This document shows, one piece after another, positions 52,189-62,964 of a DNA stretch of 64,000 nucleotides. The DNA comes from Anisodus tanguticus (lineage: Eukaryota > Streptophyta > Magnoliopsida > Solanales > Solanaceae). The stretch is taken from positions 18,159,001-18,223,000 of the forward strand of contig CM067550.1 of assembly GCA_034509755.1 (NCBI GenBank). Direction: 5' to 3'. The translations under genes and the position numbers were made by a program. Each line of letters starts with the position of its first letter. Within the stretch, counting starts at the first letter, position 1. Below the pieces are notes generated by a model. That model was given only the letters and a program-made list of their open reading frames with translations. It had not been told where the DNA came from and ran no database searches.

Positions 52189-52640
52189 TTAACATATTTT
52201 TACTATAAAAGAAGTGACAGATGATGAATAGATGATGAAATTCTTTGCTGTCTCTATTTGTCCCCCAATACCAATTCTTATTTTTCTCTGTGTTTCTCCT
52301 TGTATAGTTTTCTTTCATTTCATTTTCAACAAAGCTAAGCAGGACCCTCCACTATTTCCAACACTGCTCCATTTATTTATTTTCTTGTCTTTAATTCTAC
52401 TAACTGACATATTCCTAGAGATAACGGGTACATTTTCCATAGCGGATATATTTTTAAATTCACACTCGCTTCATCATCCAAGTGGATATCTGCCACCCGC
52501 CAGTCTTATTTTGTAATCAATTCATTTGTCATTTTGTCAACCTGTCAATTTATTATTATTGAGCTTATGAGCTGCTAAAATTATGTGTGTAAATTATTTG
52601 GGCTTTAAATAAATATAATTATATAAAGTTGTACAAATAA
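52189..52640. other. Non-coding spacer
   Basis: The frame 52232-52516 is Leu/Phe/Ile-rich without domain or signal of selection. No gene is called. Confidence 0.45.
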
Positions 52641-52756
52641 ATCTTGAGCCGAGAGTCTCTCGGAAACAACCGTTTTGCCTACCAAGATGGAGGTAAGGTC
52701 TGTGTACATTCTACCCCCGAGACCCCACATTGTGGGATTTTACTGGGTATGTTGTT
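52641..52756 (+). repeat. RTE/SINE 3' tail fragment
   Basis: TTGAGCCGAGAGTCTCTCGG ... GGTAAGGTCTGTGTACATTC ... CCCCACATTGTGGGATTTTACTGGGTATGTTGTT matches the 3' end of the LINE at 4590-4710. Confidence 0.85.
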
Positions 52757-52814
52757 AAAGTTGTACAAATAAAATATAGTTGGTGGGTATGAGACGGTTA
52801 TAACTGCAAATCCA

Positions 52815-52890
52815 CCACCTACCCATACCCGCCTACTACCCGCCAAAGTTATACCCATACCCACCTACTACCCGTCAAAGTTATACCCAT
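52815..52890. repeat. Short tandem repeat, about 33-bp unit
   Basis: The motif CATACCC(G/A)CCTACTACCCG(C/T)CAAAGTTATACC is present twice, followed by a partial third copy. Confidence 0.85.
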
Positions 52891-53069
52891 ACCGCCCCAA
52901 CTGAGGCGGATGCGATGCAAAATCCGCAAAATTGTACCCACCTGCCATCCCTACATATTCCCGCTTCCTTCGGATTCGATGTCTCTTTCTCCCTTTTACC
53001 TCACTTTTTTAAGGCAGAAATTTACACTTCGAATACTTTTAGATGTATGCATTTTTATGATATTTCATA
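52891..53069. other. Non-coding spacer
   Basis: Contains GGCGGATGCGATGC and pyrimidine-rich sequence; no gene. Confidence 0.45.
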
Positions 53070-53357
53070 CTCCCTTTATTTCAAAATATTTATAGTATTT
53101 GTCATGTATACGTCTATTAAAAAATATTAATTAAGAAGTGCCTTCAACTATTTTATCTTATTTATGTTTTAAGATATAATCTCTTTTCATTGAATATTTA
53201 CGTGTCATAATTAAAGTGTTTGTACTCTTCAAGAACAATTACTTTTAAAGGTAAAATAGAAAAAAATAATTTTCTTATTTTTGAACTTTCAAAATAACAA
53301 GTATTTTGAGATAAATATTTTTAAATAAGAACGACAAATAGTTTGGGACGGTAGAAA
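53070..53357. mobile_element. Stowaway-like MITE
   Basis: The left end CTCCCTTTATTTCAAAATATT and right end CAAATAGTTTGGGACGG are inverted with decay; TA precedes the left end. Confidence 0.75.
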
Positions 53358-53963
53358 TATCATCTAGTTTAACTAGGGGTCATTTGGTTATATGGATAAG
53401 GAACATAATAAATGCATAATTAAACTTTTGAGTTCGATATAAATAATCATGATTTTGTTTATCTCACGATTATGGAATTATTTTTATTGTATACTTTATG
53501 TGGCTGAATATAAAGGTGGAACGAAAATTTTGAAGTTCACAGATTCAAATTCTTTAGTTATTGGTTCTAAAATATTCAATAGATTTTTTAAGACAAATTA
53601 TTAGATTCGCCGAACCCATATGTAATCAAAAGTCTATCTCCGCCCCTTGCCGAATAATAATCCTAAAATAACTATTCTTGGAATGATGCAAGAAAGTTGC
53701 ACATTTTTCCTTCTCCATAGTTCTTATCTCGCAAAGTCTTTTAAGAAAGCCAATATTAAATTTGAAATAAAAGTTCATCGAAGTTTGTCTAGTGTAAAGA
53801 CAAATACATGTTTTATAGTAGTAGATTGTATATCTCATTTTCAGACAAATGAATAAAATATTTTCCAATATAATCATATTCATTAAATATTCTTGTCATT
53901 GTTTAATCCCTATACTATAATCCCACGTATAATTTTGGTATCCACAAACCATATAATCCTTTA
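53358..53963. other. Non-coding spacer
   Basis: CTAGGGGTCATTTGGTTATATGG at 53372 resembles a MITE terminus (GTTTGGTT class) without a clear partner. Frames here have no recognisable domain. Confidence 0.45.
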
Positions 53964-54422
53964 GAGGCCGTTTGGTTACAACAATTAATTAGGGTGTTAT
54001 ATCAATATAAAAGTGGATTTAAATTTGTGCAATGTTAAATTGCGGGTATTAGTTAAAACCAAGATAAATTTTATATCAAAATCTTGAAATTGTTTATCTC
54101 ATATAGAGTTGAAATTAAAATTCCAAAACTATTACTCCATCTGTCTCAATTTATATGACACATTTTTCTTTTTAGTCAGTCCAAAAAAGAATGACATCTT
54201 CCCTTATTTGATAACAATTTAATTTTAAATTTTATTTTTTACGTTTAACGAGATGATATGTAACTACACAAATATTTTTGGCTTGTTTTAGATCACAAGA
54301 TTAAAAAATCTTTCTTTATTTCTTAAATTCTGTATCAAGTTAAAGACCTTCGTATAAAATGATATGGGACGGAGGGAGTACGAGTTATAATTGGAATAAC
54401 CTTATTGGAACCAAACAACCCA
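53964..54422. mobile_element. GTTTGGTT-class MITE with a nested Stowaway MITE
   Basis: The outer termini GAGGCCGTTTGGTTAC and GGAACCAAACAACCC are imperfect inverted repeats. A Stowaway-like MITE is inserted at 54135-54378. Confidence 0.65.
54135..54378. mobile_element. Stowaway-like MITE (nested)
   Basis: The left end CTCCATCTGTCTCAATTTATATG and right end ATGATATGGGACGGAGGGAG are inverted, with TA on both sides. Confidence 0.9.
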
Positions 54423-55317
54423 ATAGGAGGATAAAACAGAATCTATATAGATAAAACAACATAAAAAGAAACACAATTAGGTGAATATCACTATCATCCA
54501 ATCTAAGTCTATGAAATAAATGCAATAATTTTGACTTCTGGACCACTTCTTTTGTTACCTTTTGCACATTTGGGAAAAGAATCCAGTGAACTTCTTCTCC
54601 CAACTCCTACTTTCATATTAATGATCCACCTCACACTTAATTTCTTGCATTATTCATCAACTTCTCACAGATTCAATTTTGATTTTTCATTCGGTCCGGT
54701 ACTCTGTAACAAGATTCAACTAAATTTAGATTTGCGCCAAAAAAATCTATAACGAGGGATAAAACGCCCTCTCATAAACAATTTCATGCTCAAAATCCAT
54801 AACTTTTAATTAAAAATGAATAGTAATTATAATTGTACCACAACTGATCATATTGGTCACAAGTTCAATTACTACTACTAAGTTTTAGAGCTAGTAGTCT
54901 CATTAGCTTCAAACGAAAATATTTCACTATCTTTATCAAAATTCGGTTATGTATTTTTAATACTCCTAACTAATACAAGTAATTCATGAGACACATATAA
55001 ATATAGGTTGGCAATCAAGTTATGCAGCAACATAAATTGTTTATCAGAATAATTGTTTTAATTACTAATTCCAACTACCCTAGTTTAATTCCTTACCTCT
55101 GATCCACGTAAGCATATTTTTAGCTCCATTATAGAAATTAGCTCTTTTACCTAAAGGCTACAGCCATAGAAGTATACTACTCAAAGCCTTTGGTAAATAC
55201 TTTCGTGTTCATAATTGTATTCATTAACTCAACTCTATAATGTGCAATTCGCATAAAACAAAAAGGTAATTTATTCATAAGAAATATTTGCAATTACTAA
55301 TTTCAACTACCCTATGT
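54423..55317. other. Non-coding spacer
   Basis: AT-rich. The words ATTACTAATTCCAACTACCCTA (55065) and ATTACTAATTTCAACTACCCTA (55295) are a small diverged direct repeat 230 bp apart. No gene. Confidence 0.5.
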
Positions 55318-56541
55318 CGCACCTATTTTTTACCACGTTTCGCGACGTAATGGGTCGATTCCCTAGATTGATTATGTTGTTGAGGAGTCGTCACCTAATT
55401 ATTCTACGGTGAATTAGGACACCTAAATATTAACTAAATGCTGCAAAGTGAACTCAGATTTATGATCTGCGAAATTATGAGATTCTAGGTAAGGATTCTT
55501 TATTATCCTAAAGGGAAGGGGTTAGCCACTCTTTAAGATCTGCTAACTTGCGGTTATCCGGTCAAACCCAGGTTAATTATTATGCTAAAAATGCATGTTA
55601 AAAAAATATAAAGTTAAAAGGATGTTGCAAATTATTAATAAAAGGATGCATTTTGTAAAAGTATGCATTTGTATGGCATTGTTAAAAATATATGTAAAGT
55701 TGATTTTGGATAAAAGTATGCATTTGTATGAAAGTTGCTAAAATACATGCAAAGTTGATTTTGGAAAAAAGTATGCATTTGCATGGCATTATTTATAAAA
55801 TAAATATTTGCATTTGATAGTAAAGGGGGGAAATAAATTATTTACCATGCAAAGAAGTGATTTTTTATGAAAGTCATTTTAAGTTGCAAATCGGATAGAA
55901 ACAACTTTATTTGTATGATTAATAATGCGAATAAAAGACCAAGTTATTTTGAAAGTTTAAACATGCATGGCGAGCCTAAAATGAACTAGCGCCAGATTTC
56001 CTATTTTAAAACTAATCCATTAATCTATCAATTCATGATCTAATTATTCTAAGTATTCTAACAATCACACCAGCAGAGTAATTAAATTACAGTACAAAAT
56101 AAAAGAGAGGCGGAATTTAAAAGAAATTAAACCGTAATGGCTAAGGCGATGGGAATGTCATCCTTTGGGCTTTGGGCACAAGTCCAGCACTCTTGTTTTC
56201 TTCCGTCTCTGTAGGGCCTCACTTTGCTATCCCATATTGTTTAGATGTTTCCTCGCAAAGTGTAAAAGAAAAGACAGTTAGAAATAAATAAATGCATGTA
56301 AAACCTTCGGATCCGTATACAACAATAGAAGTTTTGATTACGGAAGGCTCAGACTTATGTTTTTTAAGTAAAAAAAAATTCCATTCAAGTCGTGGCTGCG
56401 AACTAGTGATTACATAGGGAGTTTGAGAAGAGTGGTGTATTACCCCACTTCTTGTGAAGGTGGGAAAAAATTATTTCTGAATGATACTCGAGAGGGTGGC
56501 CCGACTAATAATTAGCATTAGTCGGATCAAATATTTTAGTA
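55318..56541. repeat. Probable LTR-retrotransposon-derived repeat
   Basis: The stretch GAGGAGTCGTCACCTAATTATT ... GTGAATTAGGACACCTAAA ... AAGGGAAGGGGTTAGCC resembles a common plant LTR-element segment. I cannot define the ends or a coding domain. It contains the 55-bp tandem repeat at 55657-55790. Confidence 0.4.
55657..55790. repeat. 55-bp tandem repeat, 2.4 copies
   Basis: Units start AAAAGTATGCATTTGTATG at 55657, 55712 and 55767; the first two end AAAGTTGATTTTGGA. Spacing is exactly 55 bp. Confidence 0.92.
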
Positions 56542-56798
56542 CTCTCTTTGTCCTAATCTGTGATACTTTTTTCATTTTTCAAGATTTAAATTTTTTAATT
56601 TTAACTGTATATTTGAACATAAAATGATTTTTAAATTTTTTGAAATTAAATTTACATTTTTGAAAATTACGTAAAAAGTACTATAGATCACCATAATTTA
56701 TAATTTAATTTTTTTTAAAAATATATAAAAAAATTACAATAAAAAAATAATTCATTTGACTCTTCAAAAGCGAAAAGTATTGCATGAGTACGAGGGAG
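56542..56798. mobile_element. Stowaway-like MITE
   Basis: The left end CTCTCTTTGTCCTAATCTGTG and right end GCATGAGTACGAGGGAG are imperfectly inverted; TA is on both sides. Confidence 0.78.
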
Positions 56799-57430
56799 TA
56801 GTAATTAACTTTTTTTTGAAGAATATGAAGTACTTATACTTTCTATCCTTCTCAATATCTTTTACTATATGTCGCCGCATTACTTTTTACTATCTTTCTG
56901 TTTTATTTTTATTTTTTTGATATCATATTTTTGGTCATGTTATTTATGGTTGGTTATGCTTCTGTTTTTTCTTTTGATCTGAATGTGTATCAGAAATAGC
57001 CTCTCTATTTCACAAAGGAAGGAGTAAGATGTATCGCTAGAACCCACCAATTTATGAGACTTACATTTCGATATGTTATTATTGTATACTTTATATAATC
57101 TTTCTATACAGAAATAATTTAATTTTATGAGATATTTAAAGTCATATATTTATATAAAACTTATTTTGAAACATATATTTCAAAATGATTTGTTTCTTTT
57201 TTTAAATTCGGTATCTAAGTCAAAAGGAGTGACATAAATTCTCTATCCCCTTCCACACTACCACAGACCCAAAAAGTCAAGAAAATCAGAGCATCAATCT
57301 TGGCTCAACTTCAACCAGTTTTCTTGAATTCATTCATACATACCCCGCCATTCTCGCAACCCAATCAACACCATAGCTTTGTTATGTACAATTACAAAGA
57401 GGCAACATTATCTCTCTCCCCTATTACACC
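56799..57430. other. Upstream region of the malectin-LRR gene
   Basis: Holds an RTE/SINE 3' tail remnant at about 56960-57080 (ATCAGAAATAGCCTCTCTATTTCACAAAGG), AT-rich sequence with TTTATATAATC at 57091 as a possible but distant TATA box, and a probable leader rich in C and A from 57250. The TTG at 57300 opens a frame with the wrong phase for exon 2 and is not the start. Confidence 0.5.
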
Positions 57431-60400
57431 ATGTTCCCCTTCATCATCATCATCATCTTCTTTCTCCCTTGTTGCTATTCTACTCACTTATATCCTTACA
57501 GTAAGTACATTATTTTCACTTCCTTCATGTTCTTCATTTTCATTTTTTCAGTTTTAACCACTGTTTTTAACTAACTAGCTATTTTCCTCTGTTTTTTTCT
57601 ACTTTTTTTTTTTTTTTTTTACAGATTATTCATTACATATAGATTGTGGGTCGCTCTCAAATTCAACTGATATCTTCAATACTACATGGGTTTCCGACCG
57701 TTACTTCACTAACGGCGCTATTTCCGTCGTCTCCGAACCTCTTTACTTCAAACACCCACAAGAAAAAACTCTCCGTTACTTCCCCATCTCTTCCGGTAAA
57801 AAAAACTGTTATGTAATTCCCAATTTGCCCTTAAGCCGTTACCAGCTCCGTACATTTACTGTCTACGATAATTACGACGGTAAATCACATACCCCGTCAT
57901 TTGACGTTTCCGTTGAGGGTAATATCGTCTTTCAATGGAGATCACCTTGGCATGAATATATCTCACGCGCCGGCGCGTACTCCGATCTGTTTTTTACTGT
58001 TACAAATAATGAAGCTAATGTTTGTTTTTACAGTATTGCTACGGATTCACCTGTTATTGCTTCAATTGAAGTTACCCAAATTGATCCAGCTTCATATCTA
58101 GTCAATGACACTTCAATTTTAGTGAATTATGGTAGATTTTCTAGCGGGTCGGGTCAATGGGGACCCGGATTTAGTAACGATACTGACCGGTTCGGCCGGT
58201 CATGGCAATCGGACTCCGATTTCCGGTCTAAGGTAGCAGGGAGAACTACTGGATCAACAGTTAAAGCTATTTCAGCTATTAAAAATGTGGTAAATGTAGA
58301 TAAAGCACCAAATTATTTTCCATTGAAATTGTATCAATCTGCAGTTACTGTAATTGGTGAAGGGGGTGAATATTTGGAGTATTTGTTACCCGTCGACGCG
58401 AAATTGGATTACTTGTTATGGTTTCATTTTGCTGAGATTGATGTAAGTGTGAATAAAGAAGGTAAAAGGGTGTTTGATGTGAGAGTGAACGGTGATAATG
58501 TGAGTAGAGTTGATATTTATAAGGAAGTTGGGAGTTTTGCTGCTTATGATTTTAAGTATGTTGCTAAGAATTTGAGTAGTACTGAGTTGAGTGTGAGGCT
58601 TGAGCCAGTTGTGGGTGCTCCTGTGATTTGTGGGCTTGAGAATTATGCGATTATTCCGGCTGATCTCAAGACTCTTCCTCAACAAGGTATATACCGAAAT
58701 TTAGTTTATTTCCCAGAATTCGTTGTAGTTGTGTTTTATTGGTAATTCAGTTAAGGGGTCGTTTGGTTGCTAGTTAGAGTTATGTAGATATTAGTAATGC
58801 AATGATCAATTGTGTAACATGTATTAGTTATTCTATTTTCTACCCTGCATAAAATAATGCATAGATTCAGTCATAACTTATACATGTATTAGTTATGCGG
58901 GGTTGTAAGCTGGTAACCAGACATCGTACTTGGTGTACTGAATTTTATACATAGCAACTAAAAATGCTACAAAAAATATGGTACTAGTTATGTTGGTTTT
59001 AATGTATGAACGATTCATTTCCTAACCAGCAACCAAACGACCCCTTAGTTGTGGATGGGGAAAAATTTGAACTTGTTGTTTTTACATGTGTTTGCAGTTG
59101 TTGCTATGAAAGCATTGAAGGAGTCACTTAGAGTTCTAGATAGAATGGGATGGAATGGTGACCCTTGTGCTCCTACTACTTGGGATGCTTGGGAAGGTGT
59201 TACTTGTCATACCTCTAAGAACGGATCGCTTGTGATCTCCCAAATGTAAGTGATTCTTTTCTGTCTGCCATACGTGGATACATTTAGGTTAAATGACGAT
59301 TGGAGAACATGTGAGCTAATAGTTAATCTAGCCTGCTTGGGATGTTTGGATATCTTAATGGAGGTCATAACGTTACTGCTAGTTTGGTCCGTTTCATAAT
59401 TTGATAAGGGGACATAATAACATGGGGTTATAAGCACGTCATAGCTGAGATACTAACAATGTATAAACTGACCCAAGGGTGTGGCTAGTGGTCAATGAAG
59501 TGAGTTGAGAACCATGAGGTCTCAGGTTCAAATCCTAGCAAAGATAAAAACACTAGGTAATTTCTTCTCAGCTGTCCTAGCCTTGGTGGATAGAGTTACC
59601 TGGTATCTGTTGTTGGTGGGAAGTGGCAGGTGTCCCATCGAATTAGTCGAGGAGCGTGGTCGTTTGTTTCGAGAACATTAGGGTGAGCTAGAAAACTATG
59701 TAGAATATTGAGAAATGGATCAATATCTTACTTATAGTAGCATACAGAGTCACTTGGAGTAACTGGTAAAGTTGCTGCCATGTGACCAGGAGGTTATGGG
59801 TTCAAGCCGTGGAAACAACCTCTCGCAGAAATGTGAGGTAAGATTGCGTACAATAGACCCTTGTGGTCCGGCCCTTCCCCGGGCCCCGCGCATAGCGAGA
59901 GCTTAGTGCACCGGGCTGCCCTTTAGTAGCATACAGAGTCACAGAGCACAATTAGAAGTGGAAGGAGTTGTTTGGAGCTGCTATCTTGCCAAAGTAAATC
60001 ACCTATATCTCTGTTCTGAACAATGAAAAGTAGAATGAGATTTGAGTTGAATGAAAAATGCACAACTTGCTGTGCAAGTATCTGGGGTAGGTGTATGCCT
60101 TGCAGGTCTTTTGGCTATGGCTAAATACCGTGGTGCCACAAGGTCTTACCTCAAAAAGACGTTCAAATTATTGTTTGAAATTATGCTTAAGAACCCAATT
60201 CCATGAAAGTTATCTTTGAAACTCCTAGGTGAGGCATTTGGGTTGGGATATCAATTCATCGTAATGAAGCATGGAAAGAAGTGTCATCTAATTTTCAGAT
60301 TTCAGATCATTAGTACACGAGGTCACGATTGGTTAGAAACCACTGAGGTTGGACCGTTAAAGTGTGAAATTTCCATTGTTCCAGCATTTTTCCGTCATAT

Positions 60401-61685
60401 GCTACCGGTCTCAAAAAAAAAAAGCTACCGGTCTCACTTCTAACTTGACAAATGATGTATCATTAATTTCATTTGTGTGTCGAAGAAGGAAAGAAATATC
60501 TTTTTTTTCCGTAACAAATATCCCTTTGACTTCTGTTGTTTAATTCTAGGTGATATCTAAACCAGCACATGTATATCTTTCTTGATTCTTTTAGTTCTTA
60601 TCTTTCAGTGATCTCGGAAGCCAAGGCTTAAAGGGATATATCAGCAACCAAATTGGGCTCTTGTCTAATTTGGTAAGCTTGTAAGTATCAACTTTCAATT
60701 TCTTACCTCAACTTATCTTATATACCTGAATTTCACATGTTACTCCTGTATAGTGTCTAGACTTACTCACTTATTGGTCCTTGTAAAATGATTAACGTAC
60801 TAGTATTTGCTTATACTCATTATGGTGCCTTGATGGATAATTCTTTTGATTGGATCCTTTAAGTTGCACCAATTTCTTCTCTGCACCTTTTCTGTTTGTT
60901 ACCGGTGCTAATTTGGTCTTTGCAAATAGTCATTCTACCTTCTCTTACTTTTTTGCCTTGCAGGAACTTAAGTTCTAATTCTTTGGGAGGTTCTCTACCG
61001 TGGGGATTGGGCCAGAAATCTCTTGTGAAACTGTAAGACCAGATATCTGATGTTTTGCATATTGGAACTATGAGTTTTATTAAGTTCAACATATATAATT
61101 GTTGAATGTTATTGGAATCCTGAATACACGGGATCCTGCCAGATTTTTCTGATCCATTCATTTGCTACTAGCTTAACAACTTACCTCTTGTAAATTCCTT
61201 TTATTCTTTGGGCCGTTTTTTTTAAAGATAAGGTTCTTAATCCTTAGGCCTTAGCTTGAAGTTTTGGTTAATTAACTTGACAATGTCATTTTTAAAGCCT
61301 GAAGTTTGATCTTTCGTGCAGGGATTTGTCAAATAACAAGTTTACTGGACCCTTACCAGATAGTCTAGCTTCTTCCACCTTGCAAATTGTGTAAGCTCCA
61401 TTCTTGTTCTCCTTAGTAATCTTTTCATGGTTTTGTCTTTGCGTATTTCACTTTTTGTGAGGTACCAGTTGTTTATTTCATGATTGTCATAGAAAGAAAG
61501 ATAAGTATTTGGGTTATAAATCACCCGGATTCATTCAGATAAAAGAAATTTATCTCACTTTATTTACCTTCTGCTTAGTTCTAACAGTTACATTGTAATT
61601 CACTCAGGTTTTTGAATGGTAATGAACTAGAAGGTCAAGTTCCAGAGGAACTTCTTTCCATTGGGGTCCATGGTGGAGCTATTGA
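57431..61685 (+). CDS. Malectin-like domain / leucine-rich-repeat protein, last exon not in window
   Basis: Seven exons with GT-AG introns: 57431-57500, 57625-58686, 59098-59245, 60609-60680, 60964-61032, 61322-61390, 61608-61685 (522 codons plus 2 bases). The ATG at 57431 gives a signal peptide (MFPFIIIIIFFLPCCYS) and is the only one giving phase 1 into exon 2. Exon 2 encodes a malectin-like domain: YSLHIDCGSLSNSTDIFNTT, YFPISSGKKNCYVIPN, YDNYDGKSHTPSFDVSVEGN, FGRSWQSDSDF, NYFPLKLYQSAVTVIGEG and LLWFHFAEID. Exon 3 carries ALKESLRVLDRMGWNGDPCA and the PTTWDAWEGVTCH LRR cap. Exons 4-6 (72, 69, 69 nt) are one LRR each (LKGYISNQIGLLSNLVSL, NLSSNSLGGSLPWGLGQKSL, LSNNKFTGPLPDSLASSTL). Exon 7 ends VHGGAIE at a GT donor. 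No kinase is seen. The layout matches plant malectin-LRR proteins that end in one membrane span and a short tail; that final exon is beyond the window or lost. Role inferred: cell-surface carbohydrate or cell-wall sensing partner. Confidence 0.9.
58752..59047. mobile_element. MITE in intron 2, GTCGTTTGGTTGC class
   Basis: Termini TAAGGGGTCGTTTGGTTGCT and AGCAACCAAACGACCCCTTA are perfect 20-bp inverted repeats; the element is 296 bp. The class is probably hAT or PIF/Harbinger; I cannot fix the target duplication. It ends 51 bp before exon 3. Confidence 0.92.
59476..59660 (+). mobile_element. tRNA-derived SINE in intron 3 (first)
   Basis: An A-box-like TGGCTAGTGGTCAA (59482) and a B box GGTTCAAATCC (59525-59535) are spaced as in a pol III promoter, followed by the body ACACTAGGTAATTTCTTC ... 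TACCTGGTATCTGTTG. No clear target duplication was found. Confidence 0.75.
59754..59923 (+). mobile_element. tRNA-derived SINE in intron 3 (second), 19-bp target duplication
   Basis: The body of 170 bp starts at TTGGAGTAACTGGTAAAGTT (A box) with B box GGGTTCAAGCC (59800-59810), then GTGGTCCGGCCCTTCCCCGG and ends GGGCTGCCCTT. The target duplication TAGTAGCATACAGAGTCAC at 59735-59753 and 59924-59942 is perfect. The type is common in Solanaceae. Confidence 0.94.
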
Positions 61686-62089
61686 GTATGTCATTCTGTA
61701 ATTTCTGGCTAATGTTCTTGACTTCAGTAGATTTTATGTTCTTCTTTTAATAGATTTTTTATTTTTGAATCTGTGCTTCAACTAAAAAACAAGACTGATT
61801 TGACGAAGAGTGCCTCTGCTACTCATGTCATTAGTGCACGAATTGAAATGCTTCCTTCTGTTAATTACTAGTTTAGGTTGTTAGAAATACCTTATGGTAA
61901 AATGGTTTGAATTGGAGTTTGCCTTTGTTTCCTGACCAATAATAGTTGCCTTTGCAAAGTTCACTTATAATAACAAGTTGTTATTAACAACTATTAGTCC
62001 AGTATTCAAATACTGCCTTTGAGGCTTTGTATGAAAGACGATGTCGTTCTCCAGATAGTGGTTCGAACCGCCTTGACGAAGTTCTTTGA
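61686..62089. other. Sequence after exon 7
   Basis: Starts with the donor GTATGTC and reads as intron. No acceptor plus LSGNKGLCG-like exon can be found before the gypsy fragment. Confidence 0.55.
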
Positions 62090-62950
62090 TCCAGATTTGG
62101 TTCGACATGCATTCAAGGTGAAAGTGACCCCAGAGCCGCTTGAGCAACTTGGAGTAGATAGAAGTCCTATTCGGACATACTGAGTCGTGAGTTGGAGTTC
62201 AGGGTTTCGGACAAACTGAGTAGTGACTTGGAGTTCAGGGAAGATGACCGTGTGTTCTTGAAAGTTCCACACATGAAAGGGGACTTGGCCCAAGGTTTAT
62301 TTACCTTCATGAGATATTGAAAGGGGTTGGTGTAGTCGCTTATAGATTTGCTTTGGCATTAGGGTTGTCAGCTGAATATCCTATTTTTGATGTTTCTGTC
62401 TCTATGCTTAAGAAGTATGTGTACATACATGACTTCGTTCATGTTTATGCCGGATCAGTCAATTCAGGAAGACGAGGACTTGTCTTGAAAGTTTTACCCA
62501 TGAAAGGGGTGATGAAGTTCGGGAAGAGGGCAAGCTTAGCCTATGGTTTATTTCCTGCATGAGATTACTGAAGCAGATCGGTGTAGTGGATTATAGACTT
62601 GCTTTGCCACTAGAGTTGTCAGTTGGATACCTTTTTTTTCTTCCATGTGTCTATGCTTAGGAAGTACGTACGCGATTCCACCACATGTATCCCGGTTCCG
62701 TTTTGTAGATGGGAACTTGTCCTATGAGGTCTCAGTAGTTATAGTGGATAGACGACAAATTCGCAAGTTGAGATTGAAGAGTGTCGCATCAGTCAAAATA
62801 TTATGGGGAAATTGTCCTACGGAGGAAGCTACTTTGGACTTCGAGAAAGATATGCACAAAAAGTATCTACAGTTGTTTGATACTCCAGGAATGATGGTAA
62901 CCACGTCCGAGAATGAGTGTCATTTTAGGCAGAGAAGAATTGTCATTTAG
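62090..62950 (+). pseudogene. Ty3/gypsy polyprotein C-terminus with chromodomain, internally duplicated
   Basis: End of the integrase of a Ty3/gypsy (chromovirus-type) element. The block before the chromodomain occurs twice. Copy 1 has DRVFLKVPHMKG (62248) then GVVAYRFALALGLSAEYPIF and SVSMLKKYV (62425). Copy 2 has LVLKVLPMKGVMKFGKRASL (62482) then DYRLALPLELSV and VSMLRKYV-like sequence (62670). The chromodomain follows: VDRRQIRKLRLKSVASVKIL, then GNCPTEEATLDFEKDMHKKY. Frames change several times. It lies downstream of exon 7 of the malectin-LRR gene on the same strand. Confidence 0.85.
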
Positions 62951-62964
62951 CCTAAAAAAATAAA

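Noticed and set aside
52232..52516. 94-codon hydrophobic frame
   Set aside because: No domain, no splice context and no leader. The composition follows pyrimidine-rich DNA, so it is likely chance.
57300..57557. Open frame from 57300 as exon 1 of the malectin-LRR gene
   Set aside because: It begins at TTG, and its phase at the GTAAGT donor (57501) would give a stop in exon 2. The frame from ATG 57431 splices correctly and encodes a signal peptide.
59518..59540. Functional tRNA gene
   Set aside because: A B box and A-box-like word are present but there is no cloverleaf; the body is that of a SINE. The same holds for 59800-59810.
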